DNA from: Collinsella sp. zg1085
Lineage (GTDB): Bacteria; Actinomycetota; Coriobacteriia; Coriobacteriales; Coriobacteriaceae
Direction: 5' to 3'
Length of the DNA: 64,000 bases
NCBI RefSeq assembly: GCF_018889955.1
Contig: NZ_CP076545.1
Location: forward strand, 1,178,001 to 1,242,000
Part shown: positions 24,420-33,686 of the stretch, one piece after another
Position numbering within the stretch: position 1 is the first letter of the stretch
How the letters are laid out: each line of letters begins with the position of its first letter
The notes under the pieces: model-generated
The model's database searches: none
The model's input: the letters and a program-made list of their open reading frames with translations, nothing else
Told to the model about the DNA's origin: nothing
Translations under genes and position numbers: made by a program

Positions 24420-27281
24420 TTAGCGCTGACGGTCACGCTCAAGAATAGGGCCTAAAAATGCGCCCGTATAGCTCTTTGAGCACGCAGCAACTTCTTCAGG
24501 GGTGCCTACAACAACAACCCGACCACCGCCGTTGCCACCCTCTGGACCCATGTCAATCAAGCGGTCGGCAACCTTAATAACATCAAGATTGTGTTCAATC
24601 ACCAATACCGTATTACCCGCATCAACAAGGCGCTGTAACACATCAATAAGCTGGCGCACATCATCAAAATGAAGACCAGTTGTTGGCTCGTCCAAAATAT
24701 AGAAGGTCTTACCGGTTTGCTTGCGGTGCAGCTCTTTTGCTAATTTAACGCGCTGCGCTTCTCCGCCTGATAAAGTAGTAGCAGGCTGACCTAAGCGCAC
24801 ATAGCCCAAACCAACATCAAAAAGCGTCTGCAGTTTTCGTTTAATCTGCGGAATATTATTAAAGAAGGCAAGTGCCTCAGTAACACTCATGTCAAGTACA
24901 TCCGAAATAGATTTGCCACGATATGTCACTTCGAGCGTCTCACGGTTATAGCGCTTGCCCCCACATACCTCGCATGGCACATAAATATCAGGGAGAAAAT
25001 GCATCTCGATTTTTATCTGACCATCGCCTTTACATGCCTCACAGCGCCCGCCTGAGACATTAAAAGAAAAACGCCCGGGTGCATACCCGCGTGCCTTTGA
25101 CTCGGGAACACTTGCAAAAAGCTGACGCAAATCATCCCAAAGCCCAATGTAGGTAGCAGGATTTGAACGTGGGGTACGACCAATGGGCGATTGGTCGATG
25201 TCAATTACTTTATCTATCTCAGTCATACCCTCAAGGCTTTTATAGGAACCCACTGGTCGTGCTGAGCGCTGAATTGCATTGGTTAGGGCGGGAGCAAGGG
25301 TATCGGTAACTAAGCTTGATTTTCCAGAACCCGAAACGCCAGTTACAACTGTTAAGGTTCCAAACTCAATGCTCACATTCACCTTTTTGAGATTATTGCA
25401 AGTAGCACCTGTAATAGTAAGCGCGCCTCTATCCGGATGGCGGCGCTCACGCGGTAGCATAACCATGCGCTTGCCCGTGAGATACTGACCCGTAAGCGAA
25501 TCAGGGCAATCCATAATCTCTTGTGGCGTGCCCGCAGCAACCACCGCACCACCATACTCGCCCGCACCAGGACCCATATCAACAACGTAATCGGCAGCAC
25601 GGATAGTATCTTCGTCGTGTTCAACAACAATCACCGTGTTGCCAATATCGCGCAGACGCTCAAGCGTTGCAATTAAACGCTCATTATCACGCTGATGCAA
25701 GCCAATGGAGGGCTCATCAAGAATATAGAGCACACCCATCAATCCAGCGCCAATTTGAGTTGCCAGACGAATACGCTGCGCTTCACCGCCAGAAAGCGTT
25801 GCAGATGCGCGGTCAAGCGTGAGATAGTCAAGGCCAACATCAACCAAAAAGCGCAGCCGCTCAAGAATTTCTTTAACGATGCGCCCACCAATATAGTTTT
25901 GACGCTCGTTTAAGTTTAAGCCTTCAAAAAAGCTCAAACTCTCGCGACACGACATACAGCAGACCTCATAGATTGATGCCCCACCAACTGTCACCGCAAG
26001 CATCTCCGGACGAAGACGCGCTCCCTTACACGAGGTGCATGCCTCCTCGCGAATATATTTTTCAAGACGTGCCTTGGTATGCTCATTGGTAGTCTCGATA
26101 GCCCGCTCATACAAGATGTTACGCACGCCTGAATATTTGGTAAGCCAATGCGTATTACGTCCGTCTTGCGTGTGATAGTCAACGCGAATCTTGGTATCAC
26201 CCAATCCGTCAAGAAATATCTTTTTGACGCGCGGTTTTAGGTCTTTCCAAGGTGTCGCAGGGTCAACCTTGAGATGTACGCACAGCGCCTTAAAGATTTG
26301 CGGATAATAGTTTGACTTACCAAAAAAGCTACCAAAAACACCTTCACCTACCGACAGGCTTGGGTCTTCGATAAGCGCCTCAGCATCAACTACTTTCTTG
26401 AAGCCTAATCCATCGCAATCAGGACAAGCTCCATAAGGTGCATTAAACGAAAAATCACGCGGTTGTAAATCATCAATTGAATGCCCGTGCTCAGGGCATG
26501 CAAGAGCTAGAGAATAACTTAGCAAATCACCTTCAGCTCCTTCTGGAGCATCGCGATTGGGTAAGAGATATACCGAAACATTGCCGTGCGCTAGCTTTGT
26601 TGCCGTCTCAACTGCCTCAGCAATGCGACCGGTTGCATCGGGGCGAATAACAATACGGTCAACAACAACTTCGATTGTGTGCTTAAACTTTTTATCGAGC
26701 GTTAGTGGGTCTTCAAGGTTAAGCACCTCGCCATCAACACGCACCCGCGGGAAGCCCTCGCGTTTAAGGTCATCAAAGAGCTTGGTAAACTCGCCCTTGC
26801 GACCCACTACCACCGGGGCTAAAACATAGGCCCGTCGTTCAAGGCCTGCTTCAAGAATCTTATCGGCAACCTGATCGGTTGTCTGCTTTTCTATAACGCA
26901 CCCACACTCAGGGCAATGCGGCGTACCTACGCGCGCAAACAAAAGACGTAAATAGTCATAGATTTCTGTTACTGTTCCAACCGTTGAACGGGGATTTTTT
27001 GATGTTGTCTTTTGGTCTATTGATACCGCGGGCGAAAGACCATCAATAGAATCAAGGTCAGGTTTATCCATCTGTCCTAAAAATTGGCGTGCATAACTTG
27101 ATAATGACTCAACGTAGCGCCGCTGTCCTTCTGCATAAATGGTATCGAAAGCCAGCGAGCTTTTACCTGAACCCGACAAGCCAGTAATAACCGCGAGCTT
27201 ACCGCGCGGAATTGAAACGTTAATATCTTGCAAGTTGTGCTCACGGGCACCACGTATCACAATAGACGATGCTTCTGGCAT
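24420..27281 (-). CDS. uvrA: Excinuclease ABC subunit A
   Basis: A 953-residue double ABC-type ATPase that finds bulky DNA lesions with UvrB. Two Walker A motifs (GLSGSGKSSLAFDT, GVSGSGKSSLVTDT), two LSGGEAQR signatures and zinc motifs (CPECGCVIE..., CEACKGDGQIK...CEVCGGKR) are all present. ATG 27281 has GAGGGG 9 nt upstream; GTG 27287 is an alternative. A LexA-type palindrome lies 60 bp upstream, so induction by DNA damage is likely. Confidence 0.97.
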   Translation of the reverse strand: MPEASSIVIRGAREHNLQDINVSIPRGKLAVITGLSGSGKSSLAFDTIYAEGQRRYVESLSSYARQFLGQMDKPDLDSIDGLSPAVSIDQKTTSKNPRSTVGTVTEIYDYLRLLFARVGTPHCPECGCVIEKQTTDQVADKILEAGLERRAYVLAPVVVGRKGEFTKLFDDLKREGFPRVRVDGEVLNLEDPLTLDKKFKHTIEVVVDRIVIRPDATGRIAEAVETATKLAHGNVSVYLLPNRDAPEGAEGDLLSYSLALACPEHGHSIDDLQPRDFSFNAPYGACPDCDGLGFKKVVDAEALIEDPSLSVGEGVFGSFFGKSNYYPQIFKALCVHLKVDPATPWKDLKPRVKKIFLDGLGDTKIRVDYHTQDGRNTHWLTKYSGVRNILYERAIETTNEHTKARLEKYIREEACTSCKGARLRPEMLAVTVGGASIYEVCCMSCRESLSFFEGLNLNERQNYIGGRIVKEILERLRFLVDVGLDYLTLDRASATLSGGEAQRIRLATQIGAGLMGVLYILDEPSIGLHQRDNERLIATLERLRDIGNTVIVVEHDEDTIRAADYVVDMGPGAGEYGGAVVAAGTPQEIMDCPDSLTGQYLTGKRMVMLPRERRHPDRGALTITGATCNNLKKVNVSIEFGTLTVVTGVSGSGKSSLVTDTLAPALTNAIQRSARPVGSYKSLEGMTEIDKVIDIDQSPIGRTPRSNPATYIGLWDDLRQLFASVPESKARGYAPGRFSFNVSGGRCEACKGDGQIKIEMHFLPDIYVPCEVCGGKRYNRETLEVTYRGKSISDVLDMSVTEALAFFNNIPQIKRKLQTLFDVGLGYVRLGQPATTLSGGEAQRVKLAKELHRKQTGKTFYILDEPTTGLHFDDVRQLIDVLQRLVDAGNTVLVIEHNLDVIKVADRLIDMGPEGGNGGGRVVVVGTPEEVAACSKSYTGAFLGPILERDRQR

Positions 27282-27336
27282 AGCCACAATCCCCTCAAAA
27301 GGCCTTGGTTGCTGTTGTATATACCCAGTTTAGAAC

Positions 27337-27362
27337 AAAACACGGACATATGTTCGTGTTTT
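27337..27362. promoter_or_regulatory. LexA (SOS) box upstream of uvrA
   Basis: The core CGGACATATGTTCG (27343-27356) has one mismatch to CGAACNNNNGTTCG. It sits inside a 26-bp palindrome with arms AAAACACG and CGTGTTTT. Compare 35970, 38571 and 42359. Confidence 0.75.
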
Positions 27363-27462
27363 GTCAGAACCATGGGATAAACAGACCTCGTGTAAACAAA
27401 ATCTTAACAAGCTATACCCATCTCAAGACTTTGAGTAGTTCTCACTGTATAACTACCCTAGA

Positions 27463-29655
27463 ATGAATAAATCTTTTGTTCTGAGTTTGATGCGCGAATG
27501 GATATATATGACAACTCCTGTTGATGCAACCCATGCCTTTATTCCTCTGAGCATGCTTGCCATTCTTATATGCCCGAGCGCTCTCGCGGGCTCAATACAG
27601 CTGATGCGTGCTCGTACCCCGCGCTGGGGAACACTCTTGTGGCTCTGCTTGCCAGGTGCGTTGCTCATAGCGCTCAGTAGTTTTCTTGCAACAGGCACTG
27701 TGGATACCACCATTGATATAGAAAGTCTTTACCTATATTCAGCAGGTATAGCATGTACCGGTCTTGTTATGCTGCTGCGCGGACCTGTCATCGATTGGTT
27801 TGGTACACTTCAAGGACCAGCACGCACAAGCCTAACCCTTTTGCGCGATATGGTGATTCTTGGTGTCTGCACCCTTATTGGTGCCTGGTTGCTTGATTTT
27901 GTCTGGCTAAGCGAAGCATCAAAGATTCAGCTTGGCTATTACACCATGACCGTTATTGTAGTAGCCGCTTGCTTTGTCTTTACCTATGTTGTTGGACAGC
28001 GAACCGGATTTTTATGTACGCTTGTTCTTATTGCATGTTTTGCGCTCAGCATTGCTCAGTTCTTTGTTCTTGAATTCAAAAATGCTGCTCTGCTTCCCAG
28101 CGATTTATTAACCCTAGAAACTGCCGCAGCTGTTGGAAATAAATACACGCTAATGTTTAATATCCGCATGCTACACGGCATGCTCGCCTGCTCATGCGGC
28201 TTTTCTTTGCTTTCATTCATCTGGCCAAGCTATCCTAAAACCCTGCGATTCATCAGTATGCATACGGTATGTAATATCATTCTTGCACTCTGCATTGGTC
28301 AGGGCTTATTGAGCGTGTACCATTCTGTTAGCCTCGAAAAGGACTACGGTCTTTCATATGACCGTTGGATGCCCATTACTACCTACAAAAATACCGGTAT
28401 CCTGCCCGGATTTCTTGCTATGCTCCAAGACTTTGCAATCCTTAAACCTGATGCATATAGTGCTCAACATGCTCAGACCATTGAGACGAAGCTTGCTGAG
28501 CAATACGACGCTCTTTGGGACGCAAATCCCACAACCCAAGAAGCCCGTACGCAGTTTGAAGCAGTCAAGCCTGCCATTGTGACCATCATGAATGAGTCGT
28601 TTACTGACCTATCACTCTACCCCGCTGTTGCCGAAGCAGGATATACAGGTCCTGAACAATATAATGCAATTCCCGATGCTCTCATGCGTGGCACACTTAT
28701 GGCTTCAGTGCAAGGTGGAGGTACGGCAAACTCTGAGTTTGAGTATCTCACCGGAACAGCAACAGCCTTTGTAGGTTATGGCAAGATAGCCTATCAAATA
28801 TATAATTTTTCGCATGTCAACAGCCTAGCAAAGCAGCTCGGTGCGCTTGGTTACAAAACCACTGCTATCCATCCCGAAAACCCGCATAACTATAATCGTT
28901 CTTCGGTCTATCCCATGCTTGGCTTTAATCGCTTTTTAAGCTGGGAGGACTTCAAAGATGCGCCGGTTTATCACCATGGAGTAACCGATGCATCAACATA
29001 TCAACGCATTCTTGACATACTCAGAACTGACCCAAACCCGCAGTTTATTTTAGACGTCACTATGCAAAACCATGGTGGCTATGGTGCAGGAACGGTACCA
29101 GACCAAGAATTGCCAGGCGTTTATCCAGCAGGCGTTGATGACCCTGAGGTGCTTACTAACCTTAATACCTATCTTGCCTGCGTCAATGCTTCAGATCGTG
29201 ACCTTGCATGGTTTATTGAGGAACTTCGCAACCTTGACCGTCCGGTTATCCTGGTCTTTTTTGGCGATCATCAGCCTTCGGTGGGTTATAGCATCAATGA
29301 GATTACACACGCTGAGGGAGACGATGAACTGGCTCATATACAGCGCAATCACATGTCAACCTATCTGGTATGGGCAAACTATGACGTAGCTGGTCAAGAA
29401 CAACAAAGCGAGCATCAAGATATGGGCATTTGGACGCTCGGTGCTGAGGTGCTTCATCTAGCCGGCGCACCGTTGACGCCCTACCAAAAAGCTCAACTTG
29501 CCGCCCGTCAAGAAATTAGCTCACTTAATATGTTTGGCTATACGGGTGCCGATGGTACGCTCTATCCCCTTAATTCAAAAGAAAGTCCCTATGCCAGCCT
29601 AGTTGAAGACTTGCGGCGCGTATCCTATCTTGAGTTTGCCGAGAAAACGCGCTGA
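27463..29655 (+). CDS. LtaS-family phosphoglycerol transferase (sulfatase superfamily)
   Basis: A 730-residue membrane enzyme. Hydrophobic helices fill about the first 300 residues; the extracellular sulfatase-fold domain follows. Metal and nucleophile motifs are NESFTDLS, GGGTANSEFEYLTG (nucleophile Thr expected here) and FGDHQPSVG. Relatives make lipoteichoic acid or add phosphoglycerol to cell-surface glycans from phosphatidylglycerol. The start is uncertain: ATGs at 27463, 27490 and 27508 share a frame and none has a good ribosome site. The gene diverges from uvrA and stands alone. Confidence 0.85.
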   Translation: MNKSFVLSLMREWIYMTTPVDATHAFIPLSMLAILICPSALAGSIQLMRARTPRWGTLLWLCLPGALLIALSSFLATGTVDTTIDIESLYLYSAGIACTGLVMLLRGPVIDWFGTLQGPARTSLTLLRDMVILGVCTLIGAWLLDFVWLSEASKIQLGYYTMTVIVVAACFVFTYVVGQRTGFLCTLVLIACFALSIAQFFVLEFKNAALLPSDLLTLETAAAVGNKYTLMFNIRMLHGMLACSCGFSLLSFIWPSYPKTLRFISMHTVCNIILALCIGQGLLSVYHSVSLEKDYGLSYDRWMPITTYKNTGILPGFLAMLQDFAILKPDAYSAQHAQTIETKLAEQYDALWDANPTTQEARTQFEAVKPAIVTIMNESFTDLSLYPAVAEAGYTGPEQYNAIPDALMRGTLMASVQGGGTANSEFEYLTGTATAFVGYGKIAYQIYNFSHVNSLAKQLGALGYKTTAIHPENPHNYNRSSVYPMLGFNRFLSWEDFKDAPVYHHGVTDASTYQRILDILRTDPNPQFILDVTMQNHGGYGAGTVPDQELPGVYPAGVDDPEVLTNLNTYLACVNASDRDLAWFIEELRNLDRPVILVFFGDHQPSVGYSINEITHAEGDDELAHIQRNHMSTYLVWANYDVAGQEQQSEHQDMGIWTLGAEVLHLAGAPLTPYQKAQLAARQEISSLNMFGYTGADGTLYPLNSKESPYASLVEDLRRVSYLEFAEKTR

Positions 29656-29749
29656 GATTTATATGTCATGATTGCCGTGCCGTTCTGTGGGTCTGTGGTT
29701 GTTGACGGCGGTTCTGCTGTTCTGTAGTTTTGTGGAGCTGCATGAGCTC

Positions 29750-31393
29750 TTAGCTTCGATGAGAGGCCTGTTCAATTAGTGCCTGCGCAACGCGAATACC
29801 GTCAGCCGCTGCCGACATAATACCGCCTGCGTATCCCGCTCCTTCACCAGCTGGATACAGACCTGGAGTGCTTATTGAGCAACAGTTAGCATCGCGCAAA
29901 ATAGTTACAGGCGAGCTTGACCGCGATTCAACTGCCGTCAAAACGGCATCAGGGTTGCTAAAGGGTTTCAGCTTATTGCCAAGCATGGGAAGACCGTGGC
30001 GCAAGGTAGAAATAATGTATTGAGGAAGCAACTGTTCAATCTGAGACCATGTTACGCCCAAGGGATAGCTTGGATGAACTGAATGTGGGCCTGAACTTGA
30101 ACGTTGTGCCAAAAAATCCCCTACTAGCTGAGCAGGAGCTTGATAGGGCTGTAGTCCTTGCTGATATGCTGCTTTTTCACATTGTGCTTGCAGGACAATT
30201 CCTGCAAGCACATCATCGCCTGGCAAATCTCCCGGATTAACGTTTACCAGCAAGGCCGCATTGGCATTTTCTTTTGCTCGTGCATAAAGACTGGCACCAT
30301 TGGTGACTGTGCGTCCCTGCTCACTTGCTGCAGCAACCACCTCACCGCCCGGACACATACAAAAGCTAAACAGTGTTCTCTCATGCGGGACATGTGCAAC
30401 CAACTTATAGGGCGCAGCTCCAAGCGCCGGATGACCGGCTGCAGGTCCATATTGTGCTTTATCTATATCTGCTTGCTTGTGCTCTATACGAACACCCATG
30501 GCAAAGCTTTTTCGCGCAAGCGCTATGCCTCGTTTTTGCAACAAAGCAAATATATCGCGTGCCGAATGCCCACAAGACAGAATGAGTGCTTTGGTAGCAA
30601 TACGCTCTTCACCTGTTGCGGTAGTAAGACAAAGCGCCTGCAGAGCACCCTGCGCATCAAGCTCAATATCAGTCAGGCGCACCCGAAAGCGAATCTCCCC
30701 TCCGCATGCCTGAATACGCTTAACAAGCTGAGTGACGACGTTCGGCAATATATCTGAACCAATATGAGGCTTTGCCTGCCATAAAATCTCACGTGGAGCA
30801 CCAGCCTCTACAAAGCTTTGCAGGATAAGCTGATGTGCAGCGCTTTTGGTGCCCGTGGTAAGTTTTCCATCTGAAAAGGTTCCAGCACCGCCCAAGCCAA
30901 ATTGAATATTGCTTTCCGGATCAAGTTGCAGCGTTGTTTTGAAAGTTTCAATTGCCTGCGCTCGCTCATACGCTGGGTCACCGCGCTCAATGATGAGCGG
31001 CTGCAATCCGGCCTCAGCAAGAGCAAATCCTGCAAACAACCCCGCACAGCCTGCTCCTATCACCACAGGACGAGAACGAAGAAATACGCTTTGCGGACGC
31101 TCCCACTTGAGTGTTTCGCGCTGGCAAAGTCTAACCAAGCGCGCATCACTTTGAGACAAGCCTGCAACAAGGCGCTGTTCGTATTTTGGGTTGAGATCTA
31201 CATATGCACTTAAAGTAAGATGCACATCACGTTTTTTTCGGGCATCAACTGATACACGATGCAAACTGAGCTCCTGAATATGCGCATCTGAAATGCCCAA
31301 TCGTTGTACCACCTGAGCACGCGCTACATCGCGCAAAGCCTCCTCACTCAAACCCTGGTCAAGGCTTGCAATGAGCTGCTGAACTTCAATCAT
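29750..31393 (-). CDS. FAD-dependent dehydrogenase (COG2509-like)
   Basis: A 547-residue flavoprotein. The dinucleotide-binding motif GAGCAGLFAGFALAEAGLQPLIIERG (from about residue 118), FGLGGAGTFSDGKLTTG and the C-terminal GLYPAGEGAGYAGGIMSAAADG match the uncharacterised FAD-dependent dehydrogenase family. About 115 N-terminal residues form a ferredoxin-like region before the FAD motif. The start at 31393 is set by GGAG 6 nt upstream and overlaps the stop of the preceding flavoprotein gene by 8 bp. Substrate unknown. Confidence 0.88.
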   Translation of the reverse strand: MIEVQQLIASLDQGLSEEALRDVARAQVVQRLGISDAHIQELSLHRVSVDARKKRDVHLTLSAYVDLNPKYEQRLVAGLSQSDARLVRLCQRETLKWERPQSVFLRSRPVVIGAGCAGLFAGFALAEAGLQPLIIERGDPAYERAQAIETFKTTLQLDPESNIQFGLGGAGTFSDGKLTTGTKSAAHQLILQSFVEAGAPREILWQAKPHIGSDILPNVVTQLVKRIQACGGEIRFRVRLTDIELDAQGALQALCLTTATGEERIATKALILSCGHSARDIFALLQKRGIALARKSFAMGVRIEHKQADIDKAQYGPAAGHPALGAAPYKLVAHVPHERTLFSFCMCPGGEVVAAASEQGRTVTNGASLYARAKENANAALLVNVNPGDLPGDDVLAGIVLQAQCEKAAYQQGLQPYQAPAQLVGDFLAQRSSSGPHSVHPSYPLGVTWSQIEQLLPQYIISTLRHGLPMLGNKLKPFSNPDAVLTAVESRSSSPVTILRDANCCSISTPGLYPAGEGAGYAGGIMSAAADGIRVAQALIEQASHRS

Positions 31394-32636
31394 GTGTAGC
31401 TCCAACATAATGTGCTGCAGACTTACCAGCCAAAATACCGGTTAACCATGCCCATGCCAAATTATAGCCACCGCAATCAGCGTCCATATCAAGCAGCTCA
31501 CCTGCTGCAAATAAGGCCTCACCCGCCGATAGACGCTCATCAACACTGCCAAGCGGTATGCCACCTCGGCGAACCTGAGCTTGTTGTTCTTCGGCTGTAC
31601 CAAAAACGGTAAGCGGCAAAGCCTGAATAGCCGCTTTAACGCGACGTATATCATGCGCAGCATAATCGTAGAGGAGCTTGCCCAGTTCTGGCACAAACAA
31701 ACCATCAAACCAGTGTTCATCTGCTTCAACAAACAAACCACGAATATCTTGTCGATGCGATACGTAAGCCTCTAACTCTTCATCAGTAAAGCTAGGCATT
31801 AAGTTAAGCTGCAGTATATCTCCTGCTTGAGCACGCCGCGAACAATTAAACGACACAATACCTGATATACCGTATGAGCGAAATAAAACCTCACCCGTCT
31901 CAGAATAGAGCTCTCTACCTGCACGAACAAGCGTAAGCTTTGCATGGATGCGGATACCATCAAGTGATGCAAGGTATAAGCCCTGTGGTTGAGCCAGCTC
32001 ACAGGCGAGGGGACACAAGACAGGACGTTCATCGAGATGCGCCAAACCAAACTGCTCGCATATCTGTGTGCTTGCTCCACCTGTTGCGAGTATGAGTGCC
32101 GAGGCATGTATCGACACCGTGTGCCGTTTTGCTTCTGCAAGCACACGACGAGCACGGCGCACGCCCTGGTTCAGCGAAATATGAGAGACAGGTACGCTAT
32201 ACCTAAGCTCCCAGCGTCCTTGCCTTAACTCAGCCGCATTAAGCTCACAAGCGCCCAAAAACTGCACGCCCTGTTGCTCACAGCTCAGTATCAAAGCATC
32301 ACGTACGCTCGCACTACTTCGAGAAGCAGGGTAAAGCCGTCCTTCGAGCTCAGTTGTTACAATGCCAAGCTCATCAAAAAACTGTGCGAGACGCTTTTCT
32401 GCATCCTCGCCCATAATCTGGGCGGCACGCTCAGGATAAAGATAGTGCGTAAAATCTAGGCGAGCATTGCTGATATTGCAGCGTCCATTGCCTGTTTTAA
32501 GGATTGAAAGACCGAGTGCAACATCACGCTCAAGCACCACAACTGTGGCACCTGCTTGCGCAGCTGCATATGCCGCTGCTAAACCTGACGCTCCGCCCCC
32601 TACAATAGCTACATCAACACAGCCTTGCTCTCCCAC
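31386..32636 (-). CDS. HI0933/YhiN-family flavoprotein
   Basis: A 416-residue NAD(P)/FAD-dependent oxidoreductase of the HI0933 (YhiN/BaiN) family. The FAD motif VAIVGGGASGLAAAYAAAQAG is followed by the diagnostic KTGNGRCNISN; LATGGASTQICEQFG and the C-terminal AAGELLDMDADCGGYNLAWAW complete it. It starts at GTG 32636 with AAGGG 7 nt upstream. It overlaps the next flavoprotein gene, so the two are translated together. No substrate can be named. Confidence 0.9.
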   Translation of the reverse strand: MGEQGCVDVAIVGGGASGLAAAYAAAQAGATVVVLERDVALGLSILKTGNGRCNISNARLDFTHYLYPERAAQIMGEDAEKRLAQFFDELGIVTTELEGRLYPASRSSASVRDALILSCEQQGVQFLGACELNAAELRQGRWELRYSVPVSHISLNQGVRRARRVLAEAKRHTVSIHASALILATGGASTQICEQFGLAHLDERPVLCPLACELAQPQGLYLASLDGIRIHAKLTLVRAGRELYSETGEVLFRSYGISGIVSFNCSRRAQAGDILQLNLMPSFTDEELEAYVSHRQDIRGLFVEADEHWFDGLFVPELGKLLYDYAAHDIRRVKAAIQALPLTVFGTAEEQQAQVRRGGIPLGSVDERLSAGEALFAAGELLDMDADCGGYNLAWAWLTGILAGKSAAHYVGATHD

Positions 32637-32723
32637 GCTTCAACCCTTCTTAACTCAAGCTATCAAGCTATACACTTCTCACCCTCACGGGCGAACTTAT
32701 GCATGCTCATGCACATGCGCATG

Positions 32724-33572
32724 CTAATTATGCGTGTGTTGCCCATCATCTGATGTATGAACCCGCGCTTCCAGTGTTTCTGCAGCGTGGAGCGCCTCAG
32801 GCAATAAGCCTTCTGGAATATCCAACTCAACACGTCCAGCATCACAAGCAGCGGCAAACCTTGAATCAATGGGCAAACGACCCAGAATGGGCAACCCATA
32901 TGACGCAGCTACGTCGCTGAGCTTGCTTGGCCCAAAGACCTCAATGTGCTTACCGCAATCTGGACATGCCACATAACTCATGTTCTCAACAACACCCATA
33001 ACCGGTACGTCCATTTTTTCAGCCATGTTGACAGCCTTAGCCACAATCATGCTCACCAAATCTTGTGGACTTGTAACAATCACAATACCATCAACCGGTA
33101 ATGACTGAAATACCGTAAGCGCAACATCACCGGTACCCGGAGGCATGTCAACAAGTAGGTAATCAAGAGGACCCCAGCTTGTATCTGTCCAGAACTGACG
33201 AATAGCCCCTGCAATAACCGGGCCGCGCCAGAGCACCGGATCGGTCTCGTTAGCAAGCAATAGATTGCTCGACATAACCTTGATACCCGTCTCAGATATC
33301 TCAGGTAATAGCAGGTTGCCTATACCACCCACGTGCTTCCCGCTCATACCAAACATCTTAGGAATTGAAGGCCCGGTTATATCGGCATCTAAAATGCCAA
33401 CCGAGTGACCCGCACGACGCAGCTCAGTTGCTAGAGTTCCTGTTACCAAGGACTTACCAACGCCACCTTTACCCGAGAGCACCGCAATAACGCGCTTAAC
33501 TTGAGAGAGTTTATTTGATTCAAACTGCTGTACACCAGATTGACCACCTGCAACTGCATGTTCACAACCCAT
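32724..33572 (-). CDS. mrp: Mrp/NBP35-family Fe-S carrier ATPase
   Basis: A 282-residue P-loop protein. The deviant Walker A AVLSGKGGVGKSLVTGTLA, switch I DADITGPSIPKMFG, VDMPPGTGDVALT and the CPDC pair (MSYVACPDCGKHIE), which binds a bridging Fe-S cluster, are all intact. The family carries and delivers Fe-S clusters. A Cys/His start (MGCEHAV) and a His-rich end (DDGQHTHN) may add metal ligands. GAAGGG lies 7 nt before the ATG. Confidence 0.93.
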   Translation of the reverse strand: MGCEHAVAGGQSGVQQFESNKLSQVKRVIAVLSGKGGVGKSLVTGTLATELRRAGHSVGILDADITGPSIPKMFGMSGKHVGGIGNLLLPEISETGIKVMSSNLLLANETDPVLWRGPVIAGAIRQFWTDTSWGPLDYLLVDMPPGTGDVALTVFQSLPVDGIVIVTSPQDLVSMIVAKAVNMAEKMDVPVMGVVENMSYVACPDCGKHIEVFGPSKLSDVAASYGLPILGRLPIDSRFAAACDAGRVELDIPEGLLPEALHAAETLEARVHTSDDGQHTHN

Positions 33573-33686
33573 ATCGTATCCCTTCTATCAACAGAGCACG
33601 GCGTGCTCTTCCCCTGTATGCAGCCTACCCCAATACATGCCCATAAAGGCAGAAAATACGTATGCAGTCATTAAAACCGCGCGTGG

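Noticed and set aside
32690-32725. CATGCTCATGCACATGCGCATGC repeat-like stretch after mrp (shown in part: CATGCTCATGCACATGCGCA)
   Set aside because: A short alternating-sequence tract between two genes on the same strand; no stem with a T run and no coding sense.
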